From Archivesica marissinica (Eukaryota; Mollusca; Bivalvia; Venerida; Vesicomyidae), in assembly GCA_014843695.1 (NCBI GenBank), contig CM026391.1, positions 21,446,626 to 21,510,625 of the forward strand: a stretch of 64,000 bases of DNA, written 5' to 3'. Below are positions 45,845 to 57,152 of the stretch, piece after piece. The position numbers and the translations under genes are program-made. Position 1 is the first letter of the stretch, and the number at the start of each line of letters is the position of its first letter. The notes under the pieces are model-generated. The model was given only the letters and a program-made list of their open reading frames with translations, made no database searches and had not been told where the DNA came from.

Positions 45845-47446
45845 TTTGCATACACATACACTCACCTACACATACACTCACCTACACATACACTCACCTA
45901 CACATACACTCACCTACACATACACTCACCTACACATACAGTCACCTACACATACACTCACCTACACATACACTCACCTACACATACACTCACCTACACA
46001 TACACTCACATGTATTTGCTTACACATATATACACTCACCTACACATACACTCACCTACACATACACTCACATGTATTTGCTTACACATATATACACTCA
46101 CCTACACATACACTCACCTACACATACACTCACATGTATTTGCTTACACATATATACACTCACCTACACATACACTCACCTACACATACACTCACATGTA
46201 TTTGCTTACACATATATACACTCACCTACACATACACTCACCTACACATACACTCACATGTATTTGCTTACACATATATACACTCACCTACACATACACT
46301 CACCTACACATACACTCACATGTATTTGCTTACACATATATACACTCACCTACACATACACTCACCTACACATACACTCACATGTATTTGCTTACACATA
46401 TATACACTCACCTACACATACACTCACCTACACATACACTCACCACAACATCACCTACACATACACTCACACACACCACTACACATACACTCACATGTAT
46501 TTGCCTACACATATATACACTCACCTACACATACACTCACCTACAATACACTCACTGTATTTGCTTACACATATATACACTCACCTACACATACACTCAC
46601 CTACACATACACTCACATGTACTACACATATATACACTCACCTACACATACACTCACCTACACATACACTCACCTACACATACACTCACCTACACATACA
46701 CTCACCTACACATACACTCACCTACACATACACTCACAATCCTACAAACATACACTCACCTACACATACACTCACCTACACATACACTCACCTACACATA
46801 CACTCACCTATACATACACTCACCTACACATACACTCACTCCTACACATACACTCACCTACACATACACTCACCTACACATACACTCACCTACACATACA
46901 CTCACCTACACATACACTCACCTACACATACACTCACCTACACATACACTCACATGTATTTGCCTACACATACACTCACCTACACATACACTCACATGTA
47001 TGTGCCTACACATACACTCACCTACACATACACTCATCTACACATAGACTCATCTACACATACACACACCTACATATACACTCACCTACGCATACACTCA
47101 CCTACACATAGACTCACCTACACATACACACACCTACACATACACTCACATGTATGTGCCTACGCATACACTCACCTACACATACACTCACCTACACATA
47201 TACTCACCTACACATACACTCACCTACACATACACTCACCTACACATACACACACCTACATATACACTCATCTACACATACACTCACCTACACATACACG
47301 CACGTGTAGGTGCCTACACATACACTCACCTACACATACACTCACCTACACATACACGCACGTGTAGGTGCCTACACATACACTCACCTACACATACACT
47401 CACCTACACATACACGCACGTGTAGGTGCCTACACATATACTCACC
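45845..47446. repeat. 16-bp minisatellite with 62-bp higher-order units
   Basis: The base unit is 'cacctacacatacact'. From 46008 to about 46440 it is arranged in 62-bp units, each beginning 'atgtatttgcttacacatat' (46010, 46072, 46134 and so on). Other insert types (catgtatgtgcctac, gcacgtgtaggtgcctac) mark further blocks. Plus frames of up to 467 codons are array translations. Confidence 0.93.
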
Positions 47447-47790
47447 TACATCCATCATTATTACCTGACCCGCATCCATCATTATTACCTGACCCTAATC
47501 CATCATTATTACCTGACCCGCACCCATCATTATTACCTGACCCGCATCCATCATTATTACCTGACCCCAATCCATCATTATTACCTGACCCTAATCCATC
47601 ATTATTACCTGACCCGCACCCATCATTATTACCTGACCCGCATCCATCATTATTACCTGACCCCAATCCATCATTATTACCTGACCCTAATCCATCATTA
47701 TTACCTGACCCGCATCCATCATTATTACCTGACCCGCATCCATCATTATTACCTGACCCGCATCCATCATTATTACCTGACCCCAACCCA
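47447..47790. repeat. 24-bp minisatellite, ~14 copies
   Basis: Unit 'catcattattacctgacccg' plus 4 bases. The minus frame gives GSGNNDGC repeats and the plus frame PSLLPDPH. It directly follows the 16-bp array. Confidence 0.93.
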
Positions 47791-47956
47791 TCAACACACA
47801 GAGAAGAAGATTATCTCAAGCTTGACCAACACAGGTAGTTTTATTTGGGTTTTTTATATTATGATTATTTTTCGCAAAAATCTAGAATCACTATATTTAT
47901 TTTATGAAATTGACACTTCAAGACTCCTGTGATGTTTTGTACCAATTAATGTGTTT

Positions 47957-47992
47957 TACGGCGCATCGACATCTAAGGTCATGTAGCGCGCA
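47957..47992 (-). mobile_element. 36-bp SINE-tail fragment between 29-bp direct repeats
   Basis: The 29-bp text beginning 'tgtgatgttttgtaccaatt' occurs at 47928-47956 and 47993-48021. The 36 bp between them is the inverse of 56147-56184 ('ctacatgaccttagatgtcg'). This looks like a very short retro-insertion with its target duplication, or else replication slippage around a filler. Confidence 0.55.
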
Positions 47993-48021
47993 TGTGATGT
48001 TTTGTACCAATTAATGTGTTT

Positions 48022-48433
48022 ACATTATGCGACATATCACATTGTAAGTGTCACGTACGACTCGGGGGGGGGGGTGTCACATACCATGCACTCCCGTGAT
48101 TCTTCGCTTGTTATCTTTCTGTGGTAATTGGAAGCAGGCCCAGGCAGCGCCCATATGTTACCAGCAGTGCTGACAGCCTCGCATAGGCCTTCATTGTATG
48201 ATGTAGTATTCGTCTCCATAGATATCTGAAAGAGCAGATTTCAAATTAGTACTATAGATTCGAGATAATTTAACAAAACAATTGCTAGGTTAATATTAAT
48301 TCTTAATAAATTAATGAAATAAATTGGGACGGGGTGATGAAATACGATATCAATGATCAAATAAAACGCTCACAAACATTCCCGCCACCATTAGTAAGCT
48401 TAAAGGCCTGCAGTTGACCTATATTTGACCTTA
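48022..48433. other. No gene seen
   Basis: Includes a G-run at 48065 and a 60-codon minus frame (48037-48219) without motifs. Confidence 0.35.
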
Positions 48434-48518
48434 AACACACGAGGAATAGCGGTACAAATATGACGGTCGACGCACTAAACACACGAGGAATAGCGGTACA
48501 AATATGACGGTCGACGCA
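48434..48518. repeat. 43-bp tandem duplication
   Basis: 'aaacacacgaggaatagcgg' through 'gacggtcgacgcac' is present twice in immediate succession with no mismatch visible, so the event is recent. Confidence 0.85.
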
Positions 48519-48671
48519 CATCGTATTTGCCGCATGCGAGGCCCTGCATGGTATACATCTAATACATGAGCACCACTTATATCTATTATGACCCACGTAC
48601 ATATCAGAGGTTATAAATTGCTGAAATTGAAGTTCTGTATTTTTATAGTACTTACAACTGGTATAAACAAT

Positions 48672-49166
48672 TCAACTCCACTTATGGCCCAAATAAGGCT
48701 GGTTGCGCGGGTTAGGCAGCCAGTTCCTGCATTGCTGTACCACACATTCAGGCATCAGTTCCCTCTTATGCCAAGTACAGTCTCCTCTTCTAGCCGCTAC
48801 TTTTCTCTCTATATATCTGACATCTTTCCATGCGCCACAATTATATAGCATTGCCCAAAACCTCCTGTATAGAAGCTTTCTCTCATGTGAATTTAGATTA
48901 TGCGGTGGACGATTATTAGCAGGCCACCAAAGTTGTTTGTTCTGTTCATGTATTATGCAAGGGGAACACAAGCACAGTGGACACTCAGCAACACCTTCAG
49001 CATGCTGAGGCATAGGGGGAGGTACGTAAGCAGCCTCTGCAACGGGCATGGCGGTGGCTGTTTCTTCTATTTCCATCTCTACGTCCCAGTTCTTATTTTG
49101 CAAGAAAGTCAGCAATTCTTTTCTCTGCTCATCAGTTACATACATTGTTATTTTACTCAATGGCAT
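48672..49166 (-). CDS. Intact Cys/Trp-rich protein, P2X7-intracellular-domain-like family
   Basis: An uninterrupted 164-codon minus frame starting MPLSKITMYVTDEQRKELL. The N-terminal half is acidic and Pro-rich (VPPPMPQHAEG). The C-terminal domain has CPLCLCSPC, QLWWPANNRPPHN, YRRFWAMLYNCGAWKD, TWHKRELMPECVV and WLPNPRNQPYLGHKW. This Cys/Trp/His pattern matches an expanded invertebrate family that I recall being annotated as resembling the cytosolic domain of the P2X7 purinoceptor; there is no membrane segment here. The Cys/His residues suggest zinc binding. It is the best-preserved host-like gene in the window. 'ctacaag' just before the ATG could be a splice acceptor, linking it to a short first exon at 51571-51591. 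Confidence 0.75.
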   Translation of the reverse strand: MPLSKITMYVTDEQRKELLTFLQNKNWDVEMEIEETATAMPVAEAAYVPPPMPQHAEGVAECPLCLCSPCIIHEQNKQLWWPANNRPPHNLNSHERKLLYRRFWAMLYNCGAWKDVRYIERKVAARRGDCTWHKRELMPECVVQQCRNWLPNPRNQPYLGHKWS

Positions 49167-49169
49167 CTT

Positions 49170-49970
49170 GTAGAAATCGGCAGAATATGTGTAATACTCG
49201 TATGTTCAAGAGATTATAATTATAATATTATACATGTACTCATAGCATTCACTGTGATTATTATGTAGCATCAATATCGGTAAACACACACTGACACAGA
49301 GAAATATTTAAAATATAACAGAAAACTTGCGAATAATACTGTATATATATAATTAAATGAAGTATGAAGGTTACCATATAACGAACACATATAGTTTATT
49401 CATATAAATACATACATATTATATACATGCATACAAATTATCAGTCTCAGTGATTACGCTACGGCTGATGAGGCACCTACATAACATGTAATCTATGTCC
49501 CTGGGCTGATCTGGATTATGTAGTTTGAATACTCATAACTATCAATTTTCTTTACAATCAATAATATACGTTTACTTAAATTGTCAGGGCCTCATTTTGA
49601 CTAATTCTCAGCTCACAGAGTGATCGTGCATATTAACCGTTAGAAAATACCTACATACGCCAAATTATACTGAATGTACTGCTACATTGTTGATACAAGC
49701 CACTAATCACATGGAACAGGTAGTAAAGTATAAATCTTTACAATTGGACAGGGTCAAACTGCAGGCCTTTAAAACACGTTTACATTTAACATTGCCTCCC
49801 GTCCTAGGGAGATTTACTCGAGAAAATTGTGCAATATTTGTAAACAACGAAATATGTGCTCTCTATTATCCGTGCTATAGTGCCTGGTTGGGTCAAAGAA
49901 CACGTGCATCTCTGGGGGAACATAACATGATGGTACATGTTTCATTACATGGCGATTGCACTACCAACTG
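49170..49970. other. Putative intron of the Cys/Trp-rich gene, no other gene seen
   Basis: AT-rich. A 126-codon plus frame at 49687-50067 runs into a SINE and is not convincing. Confidence 0.35.
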
Positions 49971-50255
49971 TGATTTACGTTTATTTATCGTCGCTACCGG
50001 TTGCCCACATGAGCGACGCCTCTTGAAGAGATTAGTCATTTTGGATTTTTGGAGGATAGTGAAATGATACAGAGAACCATTCCAGAGTCTCCTCTGGTTC
50101 TTTTACGTGCACGGTGTAAAGCACCGACACGAGTCCTCGGTATAAAGTCCCATCTGAAAGACTGTTAATTTTATTAGGGTCAGACGGTGGATCGAACCTG
50201 AGATCCCTGGATTACCAGTCCAGCGTGTTACCACTGGACTACATATCCGTCTGTG
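49971..50255 (-). mobile_element. tRNA-derived SINE, family 2, full length
   Basis: Complete minus copy flanked by 'actaccaactg' at 49960-49970 and 50256-50266. Confidence 0.92.
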
Positions 50256-50348
50256 ACTACCAACTGAGCTAACATGGCAGCCAATATACCATCTCACACA
50301 ATGGGTGATTGCTACAGACGAAATGTTGTTAATGAGCGCACGATTAGT

Positions 50349-50608
50349 GTTGTGTTTTTACGTTTATTTATCGTCGCTACCGGTTGCCCATATGAGCGAC
50401 GCCTCCTGAAGAGATTAGTAATTTTAGATTTTTGGAGGATAGTGCATGGTACAGACAGAGACACATTCCAGAATCTCCTCTGGTTCTATTACGTGCACGG
50501 TGTAAAACACCGACACGAGACCTCGGTTTAACGTCCCATCTGAAAGACTGTTAATTTTATTAGGGTCAGACGGGGGATCAAACCTGCGATCCCTGGATTG
50601 CCAGTCCA
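50349..50608 (-). mobile_element. tRNA-derived SINE, family 2, head-truncated
   Basis: Minus copy ending within the anticodon arm at 'ccagtcca'. The 10-bp duplication 'gcacgattag' is at about 50338-50347 and 50609-50618. The intact target duplication shows it inserted already truncated. Confidence 0.9.
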
Positions 50609-50870
50609 GCACGATTAGAAATCACGATTATTGTCTTATATTTCCATTAACCAATCATTTATTCGTACTCAAAGTAATCTTAGAGACACACATACACACA
50701 CAACGTGCTTTGTGACATATTGTTTATGCACTATATCTCTTTATGTTTTCCTTACAAAATCGTAAGTTGCATTGTGCCAAATCATCCGATGAAACCCAAA
50801 CTGGCTATTCAAAGAATCTGCTCAGACGCAAACAGTTTTATTTAAGAGGAGGCGAATAAACAACAATATG

Positions 50871-51151
50871 ACGGATCTGTAGCCCAGTGGTAAAACGCTG
50901 GACTGGTAATCCAGGGATCGCAGGTTCGATCCCCCGTCTGACCCTAATAAAATTAACAGTCTTTCAGATGGGACGTTAAACCGAGGTCTCGTGTATGTGC
51001 TTTACACCGTGCACGTAAAAGAACAAGAGGAGACTGGAATGGGTCTCTGTGTGTATCATTGCACATCCTCCAAACTCTAAAATTACTAATCTCTTCAGGA
51101 GGCGTCGCTCATATGGGCAACCGGTAGCGACGATAAATAATAAAACGTAAA
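50871..51151 (+). mobile_element. tRNA-derived SINE, family 2, full length and well preserved
   Basis: Plus copy with intact A- and B-boxes ('gcaggttcgatccc'), flanked by the 12-bp duplication 'aacaacaatatg' (50859-50870, 51152-51163). Third family-2 copy within 1.2 kb. Confidence 0.93.
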
Positions 51152-51570
51152 AACAACAATATGAAAGTAGCGGGGAAAGTTTCACACTAGCCACGATCAG
51201 TGAAGCCTCCATCTACCCATTGCGAAATCTAAGCACCAGCTGCAAAATCACCATCACATGAGATACCAGCCGACAATAAATACACCATTCAGCAAAGCTC
51301 GGGGCACAATCAGAGCAAATTATGTTCCAAATATGTAGGTATGTTACATGCAATGTCTACATGCATGATAGAATGCCGAGTGCAAATATGGCACGCATGG
51401 CGCATATCTGTATCGTATTTAAAATGCGACAGAACGCGGAACATACTTGATATATCTTTGTATCCGCAATGCGTCTGTACGCAGTTAGTGTTTACGTTAT
51501 TGCTGACAGACATTATATAAAATTCACGCAATTGCACAAAATACAAGAAATCTCTTAAGAATTTACAAAC

Positions 51571-51591
51571 CTGTCGTTTTGCTAATTCCAT
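51571..51591 (-). CDS. Possible first coding exon of the Cys/Trp-rich gene
   Basis: Minus strand ATG at 51591 opens seven codons, MELAKRQ, ending at 'cag|gtttgt'. This phase-0 end would join in frame to the ATG of the exon at 49166 across a 2.4-kb intron holding two SINEs. Plausible but based only on splice consensus and phase. Confidence 0.35.
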
Positions 51592-51810
51592 CGCTCTTTG
51601 TCGTGATGACGATGACGTCCACAGCGGGAGGTAACTCTATTAGGAAAATGACGTCGTTACGCTACGTAGCGCTACCCTGTAGAACAGTGTTGAACATGGC
51701 GTTGTGTAACGTACGTAAACTTGCTGGGAAATTGCGTATATAAGCGGATGGAACAGGATATTATTTAGGTCGCCATTCTTTAAGTCTGTGATCTACGAGA
51801 CTGTCCAGTA
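51592..51810. promoter_or_regulatory. Putative bidirectional promoter with TATA box
   Basis: TATATAAG at 51737-51744 on the plus strand lies about 70 bp before ATG at 51811, giving an expected start near 51767-51770. The segment is GC-richer than its surroundings ('gtcgttacgctacgtagcgc' near 51654). It separates an open plus frame from the divergent minus ATG at 51591. Confidence 0.45.
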
Positions 51811-52658
51811 ATGTATGGTTTATGGACTAAAATGGATGGTATGTAATAAATACATTGGTTTGAGAGAAATTATCGTCTACCTTACTTACAACTTCTTTTT
51901 AATTACATGAAAAACAGTTGATTATTTTATTCATAGACGATATTTGTTGTTTCCGTGTACGATTGAATTGTATTTCATGGACATAACATAAACTGGTCGT
52001 TATGTTAGAACTATCCCGGCGTGGAGAATTGTCGGTCAGAACGGGTTTTCGCCTAACTGTGGAAATAGCAAGTAGCAAAAGATCACATGATATTTCACGC
52101 TCCAGTTACCAGAAATATAAATAAACATACCGTGTGCACTTAATATATATACCGGTATATATATTTTTTTTGTATTGGCCTTGTTGCCTAGTAACGTTTG
52201 GTGGCACATTAACGTCCTTGACCCACGGCTATAAAAAATTTCTCAGATCTCAAGTTCAAGTAATTTGATTGGTTTATTCTGAGAGATACTGTCCGCATAA
52301 CCAATCAGAAGCCAGAGATTCACATTGACATTGTAGAAAACTTTTATAACATTGTCAACGTAACAGTGTACCATTGTGCTAATATCACAGATCATAAATG
52401 TATAGACTCACTGTTCTGGACGGGAGGATATTAGTGAGGTTTGTGTCAAACACGAACTGTATACGTGTACTAATCATGCAGTCGTGTTCTATTTTCAGGA
52501 ATGAAACGATGCGCATCAACCGACTCGGTCTTTGCATTTACACTTAAATGTATGGGCATTGTTTTTCCTGCTTTTATTGAGGATGTGCCGTACTACGCCA
52601 GCATGACGGTAGAAGAGTTCCTCAATCAAAGGAGAAAGTCAGAAATGGATCCTCCATG
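51811..52658 (+). CDS. Possible two-exon gene, family unknown
   Basis: Exon 1, 51811-51838, encodes MYGLWTKMD plus one base before donor 'gtatgt'. Exon 2 starts at 52499 after 'tctattttcag'. Its two leading bases complete Gly, then MKRCASTDSVFAFTLKCMG, PAFIEDVPYYASM and TVEEFLNQRRKSEMDPPW. Exon 2 may end at 52658 (donor gttaat) just before a 26-bp array. I do not recognise the protein. The TATA box upstream, matching phase and splice signals support it; the 3' end is lost or lies beyond the array. Confidence 0.4.
52014..52125. repeat. Dispersed repeat, inverted copy of 36243-36355
   Basis: Alignable in opposite orientation over about 110 bp, including 'atatttcacgctccagttac'. It sits inside the putative intron. 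Confidence 0.7.
52222..52356. mobile_element. Foldback MITE, family B
   Basis: Ends 'ggctataaaaaatttctcag' and '...aaaacttttataac' are inverted, and it shares 'cagatctcaagttc' and 'accaatcagaag' with the element at 15750-15901. Confidence 0.7.
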
Positions 52659-52683
52659 GTTAATTCCTATAGTACATCATCAA

Positions 52684-54105
52684 GCACATTACTGGTACCA
52701 CATACCTCGACACATTACTGGTACCACATACCGTGACACATTACTGGTACCACATACCTTGACATATTACTGGTACCACACACCTTGACACATTACTGGT
52801 ACCACACACCTTGACACATTACTGGTACCACACACCTTGACACATTACTGGTACTACATACCTTGACACATTACTGGTACCACATCCCTTGACACATTAC
52901 TAGTACCACATCTCTTGACACATTACTGGTACCACACACATTGACACATTACTGGTACCACACACATTGACACATTACTGGTACCACACACCATGACACA
53001 TTACTGGTACCACACACTATGACACATTACTGGTACCACATACCATGACACATTACTGGTACCACACACCATGACACATTACTGGTACCACACACCATGA
53101 CACATTACTGGTACCACATACCGTGACACATTACTGGTACCACATACATTGACACATTACTGGTACTACATACCTTGACACATTACTGGTACTACATACC
53201 TTGACACATTACTGGTACCACATACATTGACACATTACTGGTACTACATACATTGACACATTACTGGTACTACATACCATGACACATTACTGGTACTACA
53301 TACATTGACACATTACTGGTACCACATACATTGACACTTACTGGTACACAACTGAACATTACTGGTACACAACCATACTGGTACACATACCTGACACATT
53401 ACTGGTACCACATACTGACACATTACTGGTACTACATACATTGACACATTACTGGTACTACATACATTGACACATTACTGGTACTACATACATTGACACA
53501 TTACTGGTACTACATACATTGACACATTACTGGTACTACATACATTGACACATTACTGGTACTACATACATTGACACATTACTGGTACTACATACATTGA
53601 CACATTACTGGTACTACATACATTGACACATTACTGGTACTACATACATTGACACATTACTGGTACTACATACATTGACACATTACTGGTACCACATACC
53701 ATGACACATTACTGGTACTACATACATTGACACATTACTGGTACTACATACCATGACACATTACTGGTACTACATACCATGACACATTACTGGTACTACA
53801 TACATTGACACATTACTGGTACTACATACATTGACACATTACTGGTACTACATACCTTGACACATTACTGGTACTACATACCTTGACACATTACTGGTAC
53901 TACACACATTGACACATTACTGGTACCACACACATTGACACATTACTGGTACCACATACATTGACACATTACTGGTACCACATACCTTGACACATTACTG
54001 GTACCACATACCTTGACACATTACTGGTACAACATACCTTGACACATTACTGGTACCACACACATTGACACATTACTGGTACCACATACATTGACACATT
54101 TGTCG
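52684..54105. repeat. 26-bp minisatellite, ~55 copies
   Basis: Unit 'cacattactggtaccacata' plus 'ccttga', with variants at two sites (accaca/actaca; ccttga/cattga/ccatga) that cluster in blocks. A degraded zone lies at 53330-53400. Confidence 0.95.
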
Positions 54106-54297
54106 TGAAACGTTTACTTTAGCATTTATTTCTAGGTTTACGTCCCCTTGTATGTGGAGTAGGAACAAACAATATATTATGTGTTGACCTTAATCAGGGT
54201 TCATTCTAGGTCATAATTGTTGGGAGAAGTGAGAAAGCGCGCGATCATGTCCTTAAATGGTGTTAATGGCAAGGCATTTAAATTCCGCATAAATAAA

Positions 54298-54800
54298 CAG
54301 CTAGGTTTGTGACGGAAACAACGATAAAAACAGAGGAAACCATTTACATACTTTCAGTCAGCATTCAGGGGCAGTAACTGAACGGTGTCTCATTATCGAA
54401 TATAGCGAAAATACGAAAAGAAACAGCTAGGTTTGTGACGGAAACAACGATAAAAACAGAGGAAACCATTTACATACTTTCAGTCAGCATTCAGGGGCAG
54501 TAACTGAACGGTGTCTCATTATCGAATATAGCGAAAATACGAAAATAAACGGCTAGGTTTGTGACGGAAACAACGATAAAAACAGAGGAAACCATTTACA
54601 TACTTTTAGTGAGCATTCAGGGGCAGTAACTGACCGATGTCTCATTATAGAATATAGCGAAAATAAACAGCTAGGTTTGTGACGGAAACAACGATAAAAA
54701 CAGAGGAAACCACTTATATACGTTTAGTGAGCATTCAGGGGCAGTGACTGAACAATGTCTCTCATGATAGAATATAGCGAAAATACGAAAATAAACAGCT
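54298..54800. repeat. 126-bp tandem repeat, 4 copies
   Basis: 'cagctaggtttgtgacggaa' starts copies at 54298, 54424, 54550 (cggct) and 54668. The last two copies are more diverged and the third is 118 bp. 'ggcaaggcatttaaattccg' just upstream resembles the family-4 SINE core. Confidence 0.9.
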
Positions 54801-55167
54801 AACAAAATATAGTTCTAATAGCCATGCTCCTTAGAAATAAATTGCCCATATCTAAAATTGGCATTCAGGATGCGGCTGTTAATTAACTTGTTATCGTCGC
54901 GGGAAAGTTAAAACAATAAAATCAAAGACAATTATCACCTACGAGAAACTATCGACGAACTGTTTCACGTGGACGTAATTATGGAGGTATTGTTTCAGGA
55001 CAACACGTAAAGATAAAGATGCGAATTGTTATCTGTACGTGCGCTAATTTGATTCGTCGTTCTATTGAATTTAGGCCAAGCATGTTCGTGTCTTGCAGAT
55101 ATGGGTACAATCTGAAACACGTAGATGGAATAGCATATATTTTAAATTTCTTGAAGCCTAAATACTA
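54801..55167. other. No gene seen
   Basis: AT-rich unique sequence without a frame of note. Confidence 0.4.
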
Positions 55168-55260
55168 ATGGATGTTCGATTAGCGCAGTGGTTAGCGCGC
55201 TCGTTTCTCACCAATGTCCTCGGACCGGGAAGTATGTGAGATGGTACGGTGGTCGCCAGA
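55168..55260 (+). mobile_element. tRNA-like SINE head, unassigned family
   Basis: 'gattagcgcagtggttagcg' is a good tRNA D-arm/A-box; the following 'cgctcgtttctcaccaatgt' could be an anticodon arm. No clear B-box follows. Not a functional tRNA. Confidence 0.45.
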
Positions 55261-55454
55261 TCAGACAGGGGGTACTCAGAGAATCTAAAACCATGTGTGC
55301 TGTATGTTATGGTCGCCTTCTTGAGAGGTACTCTAGATCCGAGTTAGAATTTTTAATGTTTTGGCTCCTGCTTGAGGTTGTACTGATAACCAGATTAAGA
55401 ATGTAAAAGTATGTAATTTTGTTTATACTATTTCTGAGAAATGTTTTAATTAAA

Positions 55455-55560
55455 TGTTTATATATCGTCGTATTCTTGGTATTCGGGGCGACTCCTCCAA
55501 AAGCAGATGAGTAATTATATATTTTTGAGGATAATGCAACGGATGCAGATGCCGCACCAT
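55455..55560 (-). mobile_element. Diverged family-2 SINE tail
   Basis: 'tatatcgtcg', 'gcgactcctccaaaag' and 'tttttgaggataatgcaacg' align with the family-2 tail in minus orientation with many mismatches. An old copy. Confidence 0.55.
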
Positions 55561-55599
55561 ATGTTTCTGTTACATACCCATGCAATTGCCACATGAAGG

Positions 55600-56142
55600 C
55601 ATTTTCAATACCTCAGTCCATTTTCATTTTTATGGTACGTTACATTTTAGCGTAAAAGTGGATGCCAACTGACGCGTGACGACTGACTATTAATACTGAT
55701 AATTAAGATAATATATACTAAGGGGATTAACTCAATTGTGGATTGATTGACTATCCAGTATTTGACAGAGTTACTCCGCTTGGACGGGGACGATTATAGT
55801 TGAGTATGACCATTTTCATTTTTAATGGATTACACTCCAACATAAATTAAACAGCTGAAATAAAAACTGTGTTAGTGGTATTGTTGCCGTTATATACTCG
55901 TGTTAATAGATAGACTTAGAAATATATTGAAGCTTGCAGAAAAATGAATTGTCAAAAATTATGGTCCATTTAGAAAACCAGACACTGAAAACCAGGCACT
56001 GAAAACCAGGCCTAATATCGAAATTATATTGTTTTATGCCAATATATATATATAGAAATACACGCATATGCATGTTTTTAGTATTGTTGTTTTTGTGAAT
56101 AATATTTGCACTGAATGCCGTTGGGTGTACCATTTAAGGCAG
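55600..56142. other. AT-rich DNA, no gene seen
   Basis: A short repeat 'actgaaaaccaggc' appears twice near 55983-56010. No exon recognised. Confidence 0.4.
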
Positions 56143-56188
56143 CATGCGCGCTACATGACCTTAGATGTCGATGCGCCGTAAAACACCA
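56143..56188 (+). mobile_element. SINE-tail-like fragment
   Basis: 'gctacatgaccttagatgtc' and 'gatgcgccgtaaaacac' are the inverse of the 36-bp insert at 47957-47992 and look like the 3' end of a retroposon. Confidence 0.5.
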
Positions 56189-56373
56189 TTCATTCATTTT
56201 AAGGCAGCAGCACATTCATGTTCTATGTTCGTACAGAAGGATGTTAGAATGAACTTCTATAGAAAAGCTATCACTGCTATAGGATTTAGAAATACAATGT
56301 AGTATATCTATTGTTAATAATAAATAGGAAAAATAATAAATGGCATGAATAGGAAAAATACAGTGTGTTATAG

Positions 56374-56379
<6 letters not shown>

Positions 56380-56414
<35 letters not shown>

Positions 56415-56430
56415 TAATAATAATAATAAT
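56380..56430. repeat. (AAT)n microsatellite
   Basis: About 16 'aat/taa' triplets with one interruption, next to the A/T tail of a SINE, a common site for such expansions. Confidence 0.95.
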
Positions 56431-56608
56431 TTATACAAATTTAATTTAGCCCGAATGTGAAATAAGTTTTTTTACCACATTAGATTAATCACTCCCGAGA
56501 CATAATTCCTGGCGGAATCCATCGACATGGATGTAGAAGAGGTAATGTGGATTTAGTGACTTGCCCAAGGGCATCACCACCGTGGTTCTGCCGCGCTCGA
56601 ACCACAAC
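56431..56608 (-). mobile_element. tRNA-derived SINE, family 4, diverged
   Basis: Tail 'tttatacaaatttaatttag', middle 'tcctggcggaatccatcgac' and a decayed head 'cgcgctcgaaccac'. Confidence 0.8.
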
Positions 56609-56649
56609 AAAAATAATAACGACAATAATACCAGCAGCAGTAGGATCAT

Positions 56650-56677
56650 TATCAGCTTCATCACCATCATCATTATT

Positions 56678-56715
<38 letters not shown>

Positions 56716-56720
56716 AGTAA
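56650..56720. repeat. (ATC)n microsatellite
   Basis: About 18 'atc' triplets with interruptions. They give poly-Ile or poly-Met peptides in the spurious frames around it. Confidence 0.93.
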
Positions 56721-56890
56721 CATCAGCATTATCAGCAGCAACGACGACGACAACAACAGCAACAACAAACATAACAATAATAAATACTGTGTTTAAAGAG
56801 AAAGCTCGTGTTGACAGTGTACATTTTCAAATTGGCTCACAAAGAATCTGGGAGCAAAGAATAATATATTAAGAGATAATAACGGGTAGT

Positions 56891-57079
56891 ATGATGTACA
56901 CGTCCGCACATATATTAACGTTTCTCGCGAGGACTAAACCCAGACGCTTACAAAGGAGTACAAGTGGTGAGCGTTTTGTTAATAGCCCTGGAAGGCGGGG
57001 ACAGGCAGACACAAATTTGAAGAAAATACAATTGGAAGGAAAAAGACATTCACGGAAACAATATGTTCCAAATAGTCAG
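56891..57079 (+). CDS. Candidate exon, basic protein, family unknown
   Basis: ATG at 56891 opens MMYTSAHILTFLARTKPRR, and the frame continues ERFVNSPGRRGQADTNLKKI and QLEGKRHSRKQYVPNSQ to a possible donor 'cag|gtaact' at 57080. It is strongly basic and codon use looks protein-like. No domain recognised and no partner exon found; a 36-bp array follows. Confidence 0.3.
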
Positions 57080-57152
57080 GTAACTCATTTTATTCTAAAA
57101 TCTTTTGACAACGGCAATACTTTACAGAAGCGAAAGCAAATTAGATCTATAC

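Noticed and set aside
45708..47367. Plus frames of 345-467 codons, Thr/His-rich
   Set aside because: Translation of the 16-bp array; no codon bias beyond the repeat.
47442..47838. Frames encoding GSGNNDGC or PSLLPDPH repeats, looking like a structural or calcium-binding repeat protein
   Set aside because: Equal open frames on both strands from a 24-bp unit; no flanking gene structure.
56485..56872. Poly-Met/poly-Ile frames on both strands
   Set aside because: Caused by an (ATC)n microsatellite.
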